A DNA stretch of 64,000 nt, from positions 31,782,064-31,846,063 of the forward strand of contig OX459095.1 in NCBI GenBank assembly GCA_949775045.1. Direction: 5' to 3'. The notes below the pieces were generated by a model. The model was not told the origin of the DNA, did not search any database, and worked only from the letters and a program-made list of their open reading frames with translations. Shown piece after piece: positions 22,509-35,025 of this stretch. How positions within the stretch are numbered: position 1 is the stretch's first letter; every line of letters begins with the position of its first letter. The stretch comes from Metridium senile. Taxonomy: Eukaryota; Cnidaria; Anthozoa; Actiniaria; Metridiidae. The position numbers and the translations under genes were made by a program.

Positions 22509-24060
22509 ACGTCGGTCAATCGGTGGTTAATCGATGGTCTTATATTTAGTACTGATCTTGACTTGATGCAAACTAATTGTTGTTATTTGATACTATGTTT
22601 TAGATATGAATGTATATGCACTACTTATGCTTCTAATAAAGGTTTTTGCAGGTAAATCAATGTCATTGCACAAACGCCTAATTAGGGTAGAGTGGTTTTA
22701 GATCACAGTTACGGAAAGCAAAGAGCTTTTTCATTTTCGATAAACTAAAAATACCAAGAAATATCAAAATTTCACATTTCTAAAATGTATATTTTAGTAT
22801 TTGAAAATCGATATCCCTAAGAAACCCTCCCCTCCCCTCCCTCCCCGCGGCATAAACCTTTAGACAATAATTCTTTTAAACTGTTTTTTGTTTTTATTTC
22901 AAAATAAAGCGCACCTGTTATGTCTTAGATCATAGAAGAAAACTAATTTAAAAGCTCTCTCGAGTTTTCGTATTTTAATTAATTTGTACAATTCAAGAAC
23001 GTCTTTTTAGCTTGTGATTTTTTGCATGGCACCTCTGACTGAGATGTCTGATTTTACAACGCGAAGCCCAAAAGACTGTCCACTTACTTGGGCAGGGTTT
23101 CTATACAAAATAGACAACAATTTGTTGTAATTTGGAGTCCGTTCTTGTTTCAGCCAAATGGTGAACGCTATAGAACTTAATTACAAGCTGTTTTATTTCT
23201 ATCGAGATATCAGTTAACATATTTATATTGTGAATTTCTTTGTATTTTACTTATATATGGATGGTTATACTATATATGGAAAGGTGCACGAACCACAGCT
23301 TTGTTTAGTAGAAACATTATTATGTGGTCTTTTGTATCTTCTACTGTTCAATCTCCGTTTAACGCGTAGTAAAATCTGTTCATCTGAAAGATTACATTGG
23401 GAGGGTTGAAGCTATGTTTTTTTTATTTCAGCATTGATTTCTTTCTTTTTTTCTTATGTATATATTGAAAATAGTATTGATTTCTATTCAAAGAAATAGT
23501 TAGCGCTAATGTTGGTGATATGATAAAGGCGAGTTATAAACAAGTCCATTGTATGCAAAATGTAAATCAGGAAAGACAATTCTAGCAATAGGGGTTACCA
23601 ATTAATTCTTTAATATCAGCTGCTTTGAAAACAAATATCAAAGTAGAGAACAAACACGTCCAGAAAACATGTTATGTTTCGAATATCATGATATTTATTT
23701 TAGGTGAATAGAGTCACGTGGAGATCTCGATGATTGTTAACCTAATTACGGCACGTGGTTTTGAGTGATCTCAGGGGTGGACCACTGACGTGTGTGGGTG
23801 AAGGGGGGGGGGGGGAGACTTCAAATCATTAGATATTTTGATTATGACTTCATCTTGATGCAAAAGCTTGTATGTAAGCAAACAATTTCATAGAACTATC
23901 TACGCCGGATAGTGTAAAATTGTACACATTCAAACAATCACAAAAATGCGATCAGTGTCATTCAACCAGTGTTCTCGGAGTTATTTGTTCAGTATACACC
24001 AGTTTGAATTCTATTTATTTCTGGCTCAGTCTTGATATAGGAAACCGTTATTGTTTTTTC
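22509..24060. other. Intergenic B-C, no gene seen
   Basis: Homologous to 9015-10616 with small indels. Contains CCCTCC and oligo-G tracts only. Confidence 0.6.
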
Positions 24061-24228
24061 AAATCGTGGTCGTCCATTATCATGTCCAAACGTAAGCCGG
24101 CTCCCACCTGGATTCAAATTGTCTTCCAACTTCCTGTTTCAAGTGCTATAAATACGACTGTGTTGTACCTACCAAGTCATTATCACTCTGAGCCACTCAA
24201 GACTGATATACTGTAAACAAGCATTGAA
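24061..24228 (+). promoter_or_regulatory. Proximal promoter of gene C (type 2) with TATA box 24147-24154
   Basis: TATAAATA lies 82 bp before the ATG. The leader has lost four bases (the CCTA of GATATACCTACTG) relative to the other three genes. The further upstream sequence matches gene B. Confidence 0.65.
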
Positions 24229-24382
24229 ATGAAAGCAGTTTTTGGTGTTTTTCTCTTGGCAGGACTGACCTTCATGTCCAACGCAGGGACCATCCATCTT
24301 GCCAATTCTAAGATGACTCTGACTGGCACTGGTACGATTAAAGTGAATCCTGTGGAAACGTTCTGGTCTGGACTGACGAAAA
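24229..24382 (+). CDS. Gene C exon 1 (residues 1-51)
   Basis: ATG at 24229; phase-1 end before GTAAGTAG. Same protein sequence as exon 1 of gene B. Confidence 0.87.
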
Positions 24383-27300
24383 GTAAGTAGAAACATTTAG
24401 AACCTGGTACTAAATAGATCATGGGATGTAGAGTTAAACATTTTCAATTACGGAAATTGGGATGAGACCGACAAAAAGGGCGGGTAGCTAAAGCGGGATT
24501 TGATTTAACAAAAACGTTTTCTAAAATTTACATTTGAGGCTCCTTATATGCCCACTTTTGTTTTACACATTGCATTATCTATATCTGTCACGACTCTAAT
24601 GTAAACTACTAGAACTGAATTGAAATTGTGACATTCAATCATTCATTTATTCATATATACATTAATTAATTAATTAATTCATTCATTCATCTTTCTTTTA
24701 TATTCATTCATTCTTCCATTCATTCATCTATTTTTTCATCCATTCATCCATCCATCCATCCATTCATTTATTTATTCATTTATTCTCAGCCCGTCGATTT
24801 CCCATGATTCTCAGCGGTGACCTCATTGCTCTTAAACTTGCCCGGTCTAGTGGGACGCCTTACTGGATGCAGTGTTCTAAAAAATCGTATTGCACCACGT
24901 CAACCTGCCCTGGAGGACCTGTCATGCTGAATTCCAAGTTCTCCTCCTGTCCAACAGTAGTTTTCCGTATAAGATCTCTCGGTAAAAACGACGGTGCAGC
25001 GGTTGAAGGTGGTGATTATGTGGTGATTTCGTTCCCTACGTATGCTGAGACTCATTATTTGTATTGCAGTACATCGACTTCATTTGCTTGTAAGACAAAG
25101 TAAGTACATTGTAACTACAAACACTACTATGATAGATCTAGTTAATACACGGGTATATGATGATATACGGATTTATAAAATAATTTAGATATAACGAGCG
25201 CTTTGATTGGCCAAAACATCGTGTTGGATGAGAATATATTAAACGCTCACGTCATTCCTTTTCGTCGACGATATTTTTATCTAGCTTTTTGACGAACCTT
25301 TACTCAAAGATGGAAGAGAAGTTTTTGAAATTGAATGGGATACAATAACAAAGTCATATTACCACTTTTAAATCATACCCATTTTGTAATCTTTTTTTAA
25401 ACACAATCTTGAGTATTTTGTTGACAAGTCAAACATCAGTCAAACATACAACATGCCATGAGTGATGAAGCGATTCACAAATTCACACAAAAGCTAAAAG
25501 ACACAAATAAAATCATAGAATAATTTATTTTATTTGATGAAAGGCTGATAATATTATTTATACAAGAATATTTCAAGGATTTCAACAAACTTAAAACAAG
25601 TTACGCTGGCCAATTGAAGCCTAACAAATTCTGAATTTTTGTTCAGTTTCATTTTGAGTTGTCAATTTTCTAAAATACTGCACAAAAATTGGGATTAATT
25701 AATTAATAGTTTTTACTTATATTTACTAGCAGCAAATTGTGGTGTCCGAAAAGTCTTGCTAAATGCTATTGCTAATTTTTTTCTCTGCTTTTTATCATAT
25801 ATAGTAGTCATCACATTAAATTCGTTCGTATGTTCATTTCAATCATAACCCGGGCCGATAAAAAACGTCCAAAATGCAAAAAATATGCTTTGATAAATCC
25901 TGGTGGTTGCAGTTGAAACAGAGCAAAACAGCTGACCCAATCTTCTGACAATTCAAACACGTTCTTGATAATAATAAGTCCTTCATTTTGCATTAAAGCA
26001 AGAGGCCAACAGTGTCCATGAACTGTCTATAACACCGTGAACTAATCAGTGTGCGATTTGTGTCATTTTCCACTGTTTGTCGGTGAGATAATCAGTGGTT
26101 TACTGATGGACGTCCTTCAAACAGATAACTCTGAACAATTCCACATAAGTAGAAAGTCCTGTTAGTTGACAAGATGTGATGATTTTCTTATATACATAGT
26201 CTTAGTTTCCATTGAGAGTTACATGATCCAATTGCAACTATTTTCCACTGAGCTTGTTTGCTATTTTTTTGAACACACACAAAAAATATTTCTCGAGTTA
26301 CGCGCTTCGAGTTACGCGCTTGCCACACCCATTTTGATTTCCCTACGCTTCTCTCGTGTTCTCCCAACATCCCGCGTGTTTAGATCAGCCAGTATATTAC
26401 ACGGAAAACTGTCTTATATTCCTTAAATAAGGTTCACCCAACGTGTCTTTTTAAGTGGATAATTATCAGAACAGCATATCACAATCACTAAATGGGAAGA
26501 TTATTTTCAAATCGTTTTATCAAACCACTTTAAAATTACAGTTGAAGTCGTTCAAAAGCCTCGAATTCTGACTTTTAAAACACTTGCAAAAACTCCGTCT
26601 AGTCCTCATTCTGGCTTTTAAACGTTTTTTTTTTATTTTTTATTGATTCAAATAATATTTCTTATGTACAATTAATAAATACAGTACTAAGTACCGTATC
26701 CTAGAATTTTTTTATTTAATTTTTATCCTAGAACATTTTTGGTAAAATCAATTTTTTACAATATACATATAAATACACACATACACAAAAACCAAATCTA
26801 TGTTTCTATATCATACTTAATAGTTAGGGAAAAATAGTGAGGGAAAAAAAATCATTTTTCTGCATAAAAGTTATTTTGAAGTGCATTGTATTTTTTTAGT
26901 GTGAAAGGCCAATCGCGATTTCTTTTTTGCAATGATGTACTCTATTCTTTCATATTGCTTTAAAGAAGACTGATAATTTTTAAGTAAGGGGCTTGTTTTC
27001 TTGATTCTAGCAAAATACAAATTTATTTTAAAGATCAGAAAGAGAAAGTTTTCAAAAAGATCTCCATCAAACCCTAATATTACGTTCTTTATATTTAGAT
27101 CAGGGATATTTATGGTTAAGTAAACTCAGCCAGTTTTTACTACAATCGTAAAACTGCCTCGTTTGCTTGCACTCAACGAAAAAATGTTCAAATGTCTCTT
27201 CTTTCTGGCCACAGAAACTACAAAGTGACGACTCGACTTTTTTTAAAACAAAGAGCAGCCATATGATTTAAATAAAGACATTTATTCAAAATCTTATACC

Positions 27301-30300
27301 GAAAAGCTTTCAGCTTTATACATCAATTGTAGTTTTATAGATTCTACGATATACTACTGACCATTCAATAGTCGGATCATTTAATTTGTTGGAAATATTC
27401 TTTTGAGCTGTAGGTTTTTTGAATTTAACTTTTTTGATAGATTTTGTTAGCGTTTATTTTATTTATGGACTCTTTTTTACCTTCCATTTCAATATATATT
27501 GGTTTTGTATTTTGTATTGAAAACGTTATATCCATTTGTATTTTTGTAAGTATAATTTATAATGTGCATAAATAAATAAAAGTCCATGAAGTCTGTATGT
27601 TATCATATAAAATGTATTAGGGTGTTAATAAATCACGTAATTAGAGGAAGCGCGCGCCAAGCGCTAGATCGTAAAATTCAACACTTTTTACTCAAAAGTT
27701 GGTCAGTTTTTACTTTTCATGCAGATTTTCGAAAAAAAATCAAATTGCCCCTTTTTAACTATTATCAAACTAAGCTGTTCATAATTATAATAAAAGATTA
27801 TTTTTTTAGAAATTCGGTCCCGCATTACGGAAATAAGCCCTCCTTCATAAGGCAATCAGCACCAAGTATGCCTTGTCTATGATAAGCTCATGAATTGTTT
27901 TGATAATCGCCAGGAGGGAGGGGATGACTCCATTGTATTCAAATTAGCTTCTCTGTTTATGGACCACACAATTGTGACGTCACATGGATACGGCAGTGAA
28001 TCTTGTCAGTTTAGTTCGAGGGAGCCATTTTGAAATTCAGAAAACGAGGTTAAAATGAGGTAAAACAGCACATTGTAAAGTAGCTAATACACAGTGAGTG
28101 TTCTTTGCTTATATATTTACTAGTTGAGCGCAACTGATTTCGAAATACCTTTATAGTTGACTGTATTTTTTCGTTACAACTTCCCGGGAAGGCTGCAGTT
28201 CGTAATCAATAATGGCCAACCTTCGTTTGAAATCATAGTGATTTCGTGGGTAAAACTTTATGGAGCATTTTGAAAATAGGAGGTTATATTCATTGTAAGT
28301 TTTATTCTAGCCAGTTCGATTTTGGTTTTAATTGGAGCTGTGGTTCTTCTTATCAATCGATTTTTGTGTAGTTTCTCACTCTTTTGAACGGTAAAGAACT
28401 TATCCTGTACATGATTTCCATAGGTTATGATTTTTTGTTGTTTGTCTCTCACTATTTGCATCAAGTAACGTACACTTATTGCATAAACCTGCAGTAATAT
28501 TGCTTTGTATACATTGAAATTGTTGATATATTTTTAAAAGTGAAATCAATAAAGCATTATAAATTAATCCATTAATAAATTACTCGATCCATGAAATATT
28601 CAAATAATTTGCTACTGTAGACTGTAACATTCCCTATTTAATACTGACTATGGTCACTGTCAAAGATAGTGTAAAGACTTATTGTTTTATTAATTTGTAT
28701 CTGATGTTTTGGTTGAATGACATCACAGGTAGCCCAAGCTATGCACTTCTACGTTTTTTAGCAATATGACGAAATATCTAAAATGCAATACAAATAGTGG
28801 TTTATGGCTGTTTTTCAGTGGGGAACAACAGCCATAATTCACTCAAAATTGAGGGAAATGGCCTGAAACTTCACAGGAATGCAAAGAAAAAAAACACAGA
28901 AGTAGACATGTTTATTTTTTATTGCATTTTAAATATTTCGTCATATTGCTAAAAAAACGTACAAATGCATAGCTTGGGCTACCTGTGATGACATTGACTA
29001 AATAGAGACTGTAAGTTAAGGTAGTTACATTGTATTTTTTATTTGGTTTTACTTCATGGTTTTAGTGCTTTGCTCTATACTAATTTATTTTTTTAAATTT
29101 CATGTTGAAATTATGCTAAACTTATACTATATTTCTGTACTGTATTATTAAGGTCATATACAAAACCAATAGAAATACTACTATTGCTTTTTGAAATTGT
29201 GCTTGACATGTATATAACACCAAGAATTCCTTCAAAGCTGTTTGTATTCTGGCTTGTGTTGATGCATGACAGATAGCTATAATGCTTTGAGGGCAGTTTA
29301 CTGTTTAAAAAATACAAAGGCAGCTTTCGAAATAATAATACATCTGAGCTAAAGGTGCCTTTGTATTTTTAATATTTATTGTGAGTTCATAATAAAAATG
29401 CCTTTTGGTTTATAATAGCTATTTATTTTCAATTTTGACATTTAGATTCATTATTCATTTAAGGTACTTTGGTAACTTAGGTTAATACTTTGGTATTCAA
29501 AATACATATTTAAATGATATTAAATTGCTCTCTCTACTATAAAAATCTCTAGTGGTTAAATGCTTGTTTGAAATTTGGCCAATCATTTTACTTTGAATTG
29601 GTTATGTGGTACAAAAAAAACAATTCTTATGCCAAATTTTCAAATATGTACATTTTAACCACTCCATGCATGGATTTTCATAGTATATTTTCATGCATCT
29701 AGGAACAAGAAAACAATCCCCCAAATATCAATTGTTGTGCAAGTTGAATATCTTGAGAACACTACTTATGATAATTAGTAGTCTTGATAAATTGTGCTTC
29801 ATTGATTGAAGAGAACTGCAAATTTACTTAATTTTGATGTTAAAACATAAATATATTGTCTGTCAATAAAATAAGCATGTGTTATACCTTTTTAGTTATG
29901 AATGGGAAACTGGTATCATGTTGCATTTCAAAACAAACAGCAGTTAAGGGGCAAGGCGCAAACAAGTTTGATAGAGCAACAATACTATATTCATGAAATA
30001 AAATTGCAACTTCTTAATAATTATTATGTAGTTACTATTAGTCACTATCAAATTTATTTGATATTTCTGATTGAATGATAGTCACTAAATAGAAACTGTT
30101 ACTTAGTAACTTTTATTTTTGCTCTATAAAAACAAAATAGTTACTAAGCAATAATTTGTATTTGGTCACTATATTTATTCAGTATCATTAAACCAGAGTC
30201 AATAAAGGGCACAAGTTATGAAATCCAGCCACTTCAAAGAGGCTGACAAATGGTTGTGACCATATTTTTGTTTTGTGTTCTTTATTATGCTTGACTGACC

Positions 30301-32723
30301 TGACAGAACATACTTATTGGCTGATTGTCGGTAAGAATTATAATAATATAAACAAAAACCATACCTCATTACCACTGTCCTTGTCTTGGACAGTGACTAT
30401 TGGTCACAAAATAAAAACTGTTACACATACAGTAACATATAGTGTTTTTGCTCTAGTATGCTTGGGGTCTTTGAGTTAACATACAGCTCATATGAGTTAC
30501 GGGTATATTCATACATGATAACATTGACCGTTTCTGCAAGTTTATATCCAGTCATTCGCATAACACAAGATGACAATAGCCTGCAATGCCGGCGGCCTGC
30601 AGGGTTGCGGGGAAGAGAAAAGGAAAGACTGTGATCTTTTCCTTTTTCTTCTCTCCCTAATTACGCAGACTGCCGGCAACTCAGGCTAAGATGACAAGCA
30701 TGGAACAGTTCAATGTAAACTAAGAAATAATTATTATATTCACTGAAATAGTGTGTTATCTTTTCCTGCCATTCAATCTGAAAAAAAAAAAAAAAAAAAT
30801 TTAAACTATATCATCATCATTTAAATTAATTTACATTTTTAAGAAATATTTTATAAGTAATTTCTAACACTCACATTAAGCTAAAGATGTTATCTTATTA
30901 TCATTATTTTCAATCATATTTTGATATTATGAATTTCATGTTATACATTATTATTTATGTTATTATAAAATTGTATTATTATAATTCAGTAAGCTTTGAT
31001 GTGAAAAATGGACAGCAGAAAGCTTCACACTGCACTGTATCAAATTCTGCTAACAAAAATAATTGATTATGAAGACAAACAATTAATATATCAGTTCAAA
31101 ACACACACACACATATAGGGATATGTTGGGCATTTTGACTGGTGCATTATATAGTCTCAGAGCATTTTTACATAGCTATTTTAAAATACACATACATACG
31201 ATCTAATAAATTAATGCAATTAGCTCATTGAATCAGCATAAACATTCATGCTAAGGTTCAAAAGCAATACAATTAAGCACTAAACTTCAATGGGAATACA
31301 TTTACTAACCTCCACAGTTGTTCGACTCGAGTAGTGGATTCCTTGTAGTTCGTGAGATCAGCCTTCAAATCGATTGATGAGACCAACCACAAAGCCAAAC
31401 GGACAGAAACTTTGCAGATCCGAAGATTATCATGTGCTTGCATAAACCTCCTATTCTGGATTAAAAATACTGATCCATTATGCTTTTACGTTCGTGTACT
31501 TGTAAATAAAATGCATATCAACAGCACTTGACCGACATCACAGTTCATCACGAAACTGGCTAGAAAAGCAGTATTTCCATCAAATCTGATCAAATAATTT
31601 AGCTATAGTGAATTATTGGATACTATCAAATATCAAAGAACTCTAACTAGTAAAAAAATGTTTAGCAATGCGAAGAAAATCGAATGTTTTTGTTGTAACA
31701 GCCGAGCTCAACAGTCGTTGCCATTTTGAATCGAGACGTAAAAGGTCATGACGTCACAATTGAGTGATCCCTCAACACGCCTTTTCCCTGGAGTCATCCC
31801 CTCCCTCCTGATAATCGCTAAAACAGCTTATTTGTATACACAAAAATCCTTCTGCTGACAGTGTTTATCATATTAGAATATACCATTACCAGAAATCGAA
31901 GACATGTGACGTCACCGCATGCTAAAGTTAGATTTGTGGCATTTAAAAATGGCCGCTCAGAATTACTGATAAATGTATGGGCTCAGAAAGAAAATGTCTA
32001 ATATATTTGCTAAATATCATTGTACTATCGGTGCCGCCTCCTAACAGCTTAGTAGCCTGGTGATTTTACCTGTTATACCGCTGTTTAAAGAATCCGAAGG
32101 CTTCTTAAGCGGGAAATTCAAATTTCAAAGTTCATAGCATGGGCTTCCTGTGTCCTTTTGAAATTTTCTAAGTGACCTAATTCGTTCGAATTATTCTATG
32201 CCGAGCGTAAGCGAGCGCTTCAATTTTAAATATCTCAACTGCACCAGAAGCGCTTGGTACTTCTAAACAAACTTATAGTAGTTTGGTTTTGATAAATTGA
32301 TTTATTTCGATAGAAATTCGAGGATAATTCTGGACTGCCAGTAGACCGCTGGTCATAATATCGCGGACGTAAAATGTCTTAGATTTCTGGTAATGCATAT
32401 AAACGGCATCGACAACAAACTTTACCACATTCTAAACTATCTTAATCACTTTTTATAGTTGGGGCTCGAAATGGCCTAGAAGGCTTTGGTTTGCCTATAA
32501 TCAAGCCAAATTTCAGATCTTCGCCAGAAATGCAGCTGAAGGCAGCCCAATACAGTATGGTGACCTTGTTGGGTTCAGGTATGATTACCAATCCAATACG
32601 GCATGGCTGTACTCTGATGGTAGTAAGATATATGCCAGGTCTTGTTCAGGCGGAAGCAGCAATAAAAACACCTGCGCTAAGATAAACTCAGGCTTCGGGT
32701 TTCAGATTTACAAAAAGATATGA
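24229..32723 (+). CDS. Gene C: secreted three-repeat protein (242 aa), three exons
   Basis: Exons 24229-24382, 24790-25099 and 32459-32723 join to 729 bp. The design matches the other genes: signal peptide 1-19, Gly-Asp at 61 and 126 with the third two residues earlier, and eight cysteines. Intron 2 is 7359 bp because it took in a LINE (26627-27520), the 3.9-kb 8-bp-TSD element (27911-31810) and a 512-bp element (31884-32395). The splice sites are intact, so the gene may still work. Exon 3 is two codons shorter at its start (NWGSKWPRRLW). The loop CSGGSSNKNTC is the most divergent of the four, and Lys204 is replaced by Thr (QSNTAW). Family not recognised, function unknown. Confidence 0.83.
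24790..25099 (+). CDS. Gene C exon 2 (residues 52-154)
   Basis: Acceptor TTCTCAG, donor GTAAGTAC. Ends HYLYCSTSTSFACKT, the version duplicated inside intron 2 of gene A. His replaces Arg before the YLYC motif. Confidence 0.88.
25100..26626. other. Intron 2 of gene C, first part
   Basis: Homologous to 1575-3500 in gene A without the MITE. No gene seen. The sequence around 26480-26500 is the empty site for the gene A MITE. Confidence 0.7.
26627..27520 (-). mobile_element. 5'-truncated LINE insertion (C-terminal RT fragment) in intron 2 of gene C
   Basis: Gene A has one AAACGTT here (3493-3499). Gene C has AAACGTT at 26620-26626 and 27521-27527, enclosing 894 bp that begin with a T-rich run, so the element is inserted on the minus strand. 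Its minus-strand translation includes CSFCGQKEETFEHFFVEC, the C-x2-C...H-x4-C knuckle with hydrophobic spacing typical of the C-terminus of LINE reverse-transcriptase polyproteins, preceded by FRYKILNKCLY. Several frameshifts and stops are present. Dead copy. Confidence 0.8.
27528..27902. other. Intron 2 of gene C between two insertions
   Basis: Homologous to 3500-3826 of gene A; no feature. Confidence 0.65.
27911..31810. mobile_element. 3.9-kb non-autonomous element with 8-bp duplication (hAT-like), copy 1
   Basis: Ends are 22-bp perfect inverted repeats beginning CAGGAGGGAGGGGATGACTC. The 8-bp ATAATCGC flanks both sides (27903-27910 and 31811-31818), and gene B has a single ATAATCGC in the same intron position. 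Inverted GTGACGTCAC-type motifs lie about 50-60 bp inside each end. The 8-bp target and CAGG tips fit hAT, though other 8-bp superfamilies are possible. All open frames are under 70 codons and not conserved against copy 2; no transposase remnant was recognised. A MITE (28725-28986) sits inside. Confidence 0.82.
28725..28986. mobile_element. MITE nested in the 3.9-kb element
   Basis: Ends ACAGGTAGCCCAAGCTATGC and its reverse complement, with inverted repeats running about 75 bp inward. ATGACAT lies on both sides (28717-28723 and 28988-28994), a 7-bp duplication or a degraded 8-bp one. Same family as 34117-34358. In the gene D copy of the host element only the left tip remains, followed by an oligo-G run. 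Confidence 0.7.
31884..32395. mobile_element. 512-bp inverted-repeat element in intron 2 of gene C
   Basis: Genes A and B run from GAATATACAT or GAAAATACAT straight into AAAACGG. Gene C has 512 extra bases whose ends are CATTACCAGAAATC and GATTTCTGGTAATG, followed by a second inverted pair (AAGACAT/ATGTCTT). The target duplication is unclear. No coding capacity. Confidence 0.65.
32459..32723 (+). CDS. Gene C exon 3 (residues 155-242)
   Basis: Acceptor CTTTTTATAG; 265 bp; stop TGA 32721-32723. Two codons shorter than A and B at its start. Confidence 0.87.
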
Positions 32724-32915
32724 TCACTGTAATCCTTTAAACCAGGTTAAGTTAATGTAAAATTAGTGATAGTACTAAATATTTTAAAGAAACGATTAAA
32801 GTAAAAATGATGTCAAATCCACAAGCCTGTTGCTAAGACAACGAGGAGAATATATATTGTAAAAAACCTGGATATGATAAGATTCAATAAAGTTTGATGA
32901 GATAATCATTAACTT
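32724..32915 (+). terminator. Gene C 3' UTR, AATAAA at 32886
   Basis: AATAAA at 32886-32891, same context as the other copies. Confidence 0.7.
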
Positions 32916-32944
32916 GAAATACGTGTAGATTATTGTGTAAATTG

Positions 32945-33360
32945 TTTCCTTTGCCTTTCCCCTCCCCTCCCCCTCTCTCCACAAGAGCCTTTACGCAGGC
33001 TACTTTGGGCTTCCTTTAGCGGGGCGGGGCTCACTTTGGCATGCATAGACCGCGAGGAGATGGTGACAAAAAAAAAAACATTACAAAAAGAGAGGAGCCT
33101 AGCCTCCTCCGCAGGCTACTCCAACAAACGGAAAATTTGGGCTTCCTTTGCTGAAACAGTGACCGAGAAAAGCTGGGAACGAGAGAGAGATTTATCCACA
33201 GGAAGCCCGTCTAAAAAATATCCCCAGGAAGCCCACAGGATGCCTGCGGAGGAAGCTAGCGCAAGGAAATTACCAATCAGTTGACATCTCAGTCCTTCTT
33301 TTTCTAGGCATTTAGGTGGTGGGGAGGGACCCAAACATTGAAAGGTCTGAGGAAAAGAGC
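32945..33360. repeat. Conserved downstream inverted-repeat block (copy C)
   Basis: As 4436-4806; lacks one copy of the CCCGTCTCAAAAA motif pair. Confidence 0.6.
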
Positions 33361-34108
33361 TTATGAAGTGAAAACATTTGAATCAGTCACAATTTGATCA
33401 GCCCTTAAATAATAATATCTTAATTTATTATATAGACATGAGTGTTTTACTCGGAAATACGCAACTCGAAAATGTAATACGAATACAATTTGTGAATAAA
33501 TAATTTATATTTAATCAATGAATTTATTTGCTTAATTTTGAAAAGGAGATGGAAATTTTTGTATCGTTGTACATGACTGTGTGTCTATATAATAAAAAGA
33601 AAATTACACGCCTTCTTGAAAATAAAATCTTGCACTCGTTCGCGCCCCACCGTGTAATATCCTATATATTCAAATGAATGGCTTTTCTCGAAATATGACG
33701 ATTATAGGGTTTTTCTAATAATATAAAAAGAACTTATTTTATATTGACATTTTGTATTCTATTATTTTGTTGTTGCTGGGAAGAGGGATTACGAGAAACT
33801 TATCGGGATTTTGTCACTTTTATGAACGACGCCATGTTTACCACAGGAAACCCATCTAAGTTAATGTTGTTCACTTTGACATTTTAAGACACAACACACT
33901 AAGAAAGGTCGATCTTTGCTGACAGACCAAAACATATGTGATTCAAGTCACAAAGTAAAATTCAGAGAAAAGTAGTCCTAAATAAACTAAGTGTACATGT
34001 ATCTGACGGGTTTATGAAAACTACTCCACTTTAATTGAAAACAAATAACATTGAACAAAACAATACAAAGAAATCAACAAAGACATGAAAATAAAGCAAA
34101 AGATGTCA
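33361..34108. other. C-D intergenic, shared flank without a gene
   Basis: Aligns with 4807-5540 and 56881-57590. Carries a 47-bp insertion at about 33851-33887 that breaks the open frame seen in the A and D flanks. Confidence 0.6.
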
Positions 34109-34116
34109 GGTCTTCC

Positions 34117-34358
34117 ACAGGCAGCCCAGGCTCTTCACTTTGAACGTATAAACTTTAGCGACTTTTTCAACTGATAAAAACCTAATAGATAAGTAAAAAC
34201 TACACATACATTAATATCGAAGCGATTTGCGCCGTAATTTTCTTTTTGTAATACCCCCTCGCCCCAAGAGAGGGATTATAACTTTTTATAATTTTGTTTA
34301 TCAGTTGAAAAAGTTGCTAAATTTTATAAGTTGAAAGTTAAGAGCTTGGGCTGCCTGT
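34117..34358. mobile_element. 242-bp MITE with 8-bp duplication
   Basis: Ends ACAGGCAGCCCAGGCTCTT and near reverse complement, with a second inner inverted pair (GACTTTTTCAACTGATAAA). GGTCTTCC is duplicated at 34109-34116 and 34359-34366. The A and D flanks have the empty form GTCAGGTCTTACTT. Same family as 28725-28986. Confidence 0.75.
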
Positions 34359-34497
34359 GGTCTTCCAAGGTCTGTCGTCCTCACTATACGGGATGTTCAC
34401 ACGGCTTTCTAAGTACAACAGCATGGCAAAACAACCTACCTGGTTCCCAGGGCTCTCTCTTTGCTTTTGAGTGGAGCGGGGGAAAACGACGGCTTGA

Positions 34498-35025
34498 TTT
34501 TAGATTTACTTTATTCCCATTTTATTCATTTCCCATTATCGGGAAGTTATTCCATTTCACACATTCTATAATAATATTCTAAAGTATACGAAACAACAAC
34601 ATGGTTTTAGATTTACTTTATTCCCATTTTATTCATTTCCCATTATCGGGAAGTTATTCCATTTCACACATTCTATAATAATATTCTAAAGTATACGAAA
34701 CAACAACATGGTTTTAGATTTACTTTATTCCCATTTTATTCATTTCCCATTATCGGGAAGTTATTCAATTTCACACATTCTATAATAATATTCTAAAGTA
34801 TACGAAACAACAACATGGTTTTAGATTTACTTTATTCCCATTTTATTCATTGCCCATTATCGGGAAGTTATTCCATTTCACACATTCTATAATAATATTC
34901 TAAAGTATACGAAACAACAACATGGTTTTAGATTTACTTTATTCCCATTTTATTCATTTCCCATTATCGGGAAGTTATTCAATTTCATACATTCTAGAGC
35001 AATATTCTAAAGAATATGAAACAAA
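34498..35025. repeat. 107-bp satellite, about 4.9 monomers
   Basis: Same monomer as 13884-19451. The last monomer is diverged (ATTCTAGAGCAATATTC). Beyond it, homology to the other flanks stops. Confidence 0.92.

Noticed and set aside
30273..30479. 68-codon frame [10 protein letters not shown] in the 3.9-kb element, also at 54303-54509
   Set aside because: Kept in both copies only because the element copies are nearly identical overall; no domain, and too short for a transposase.
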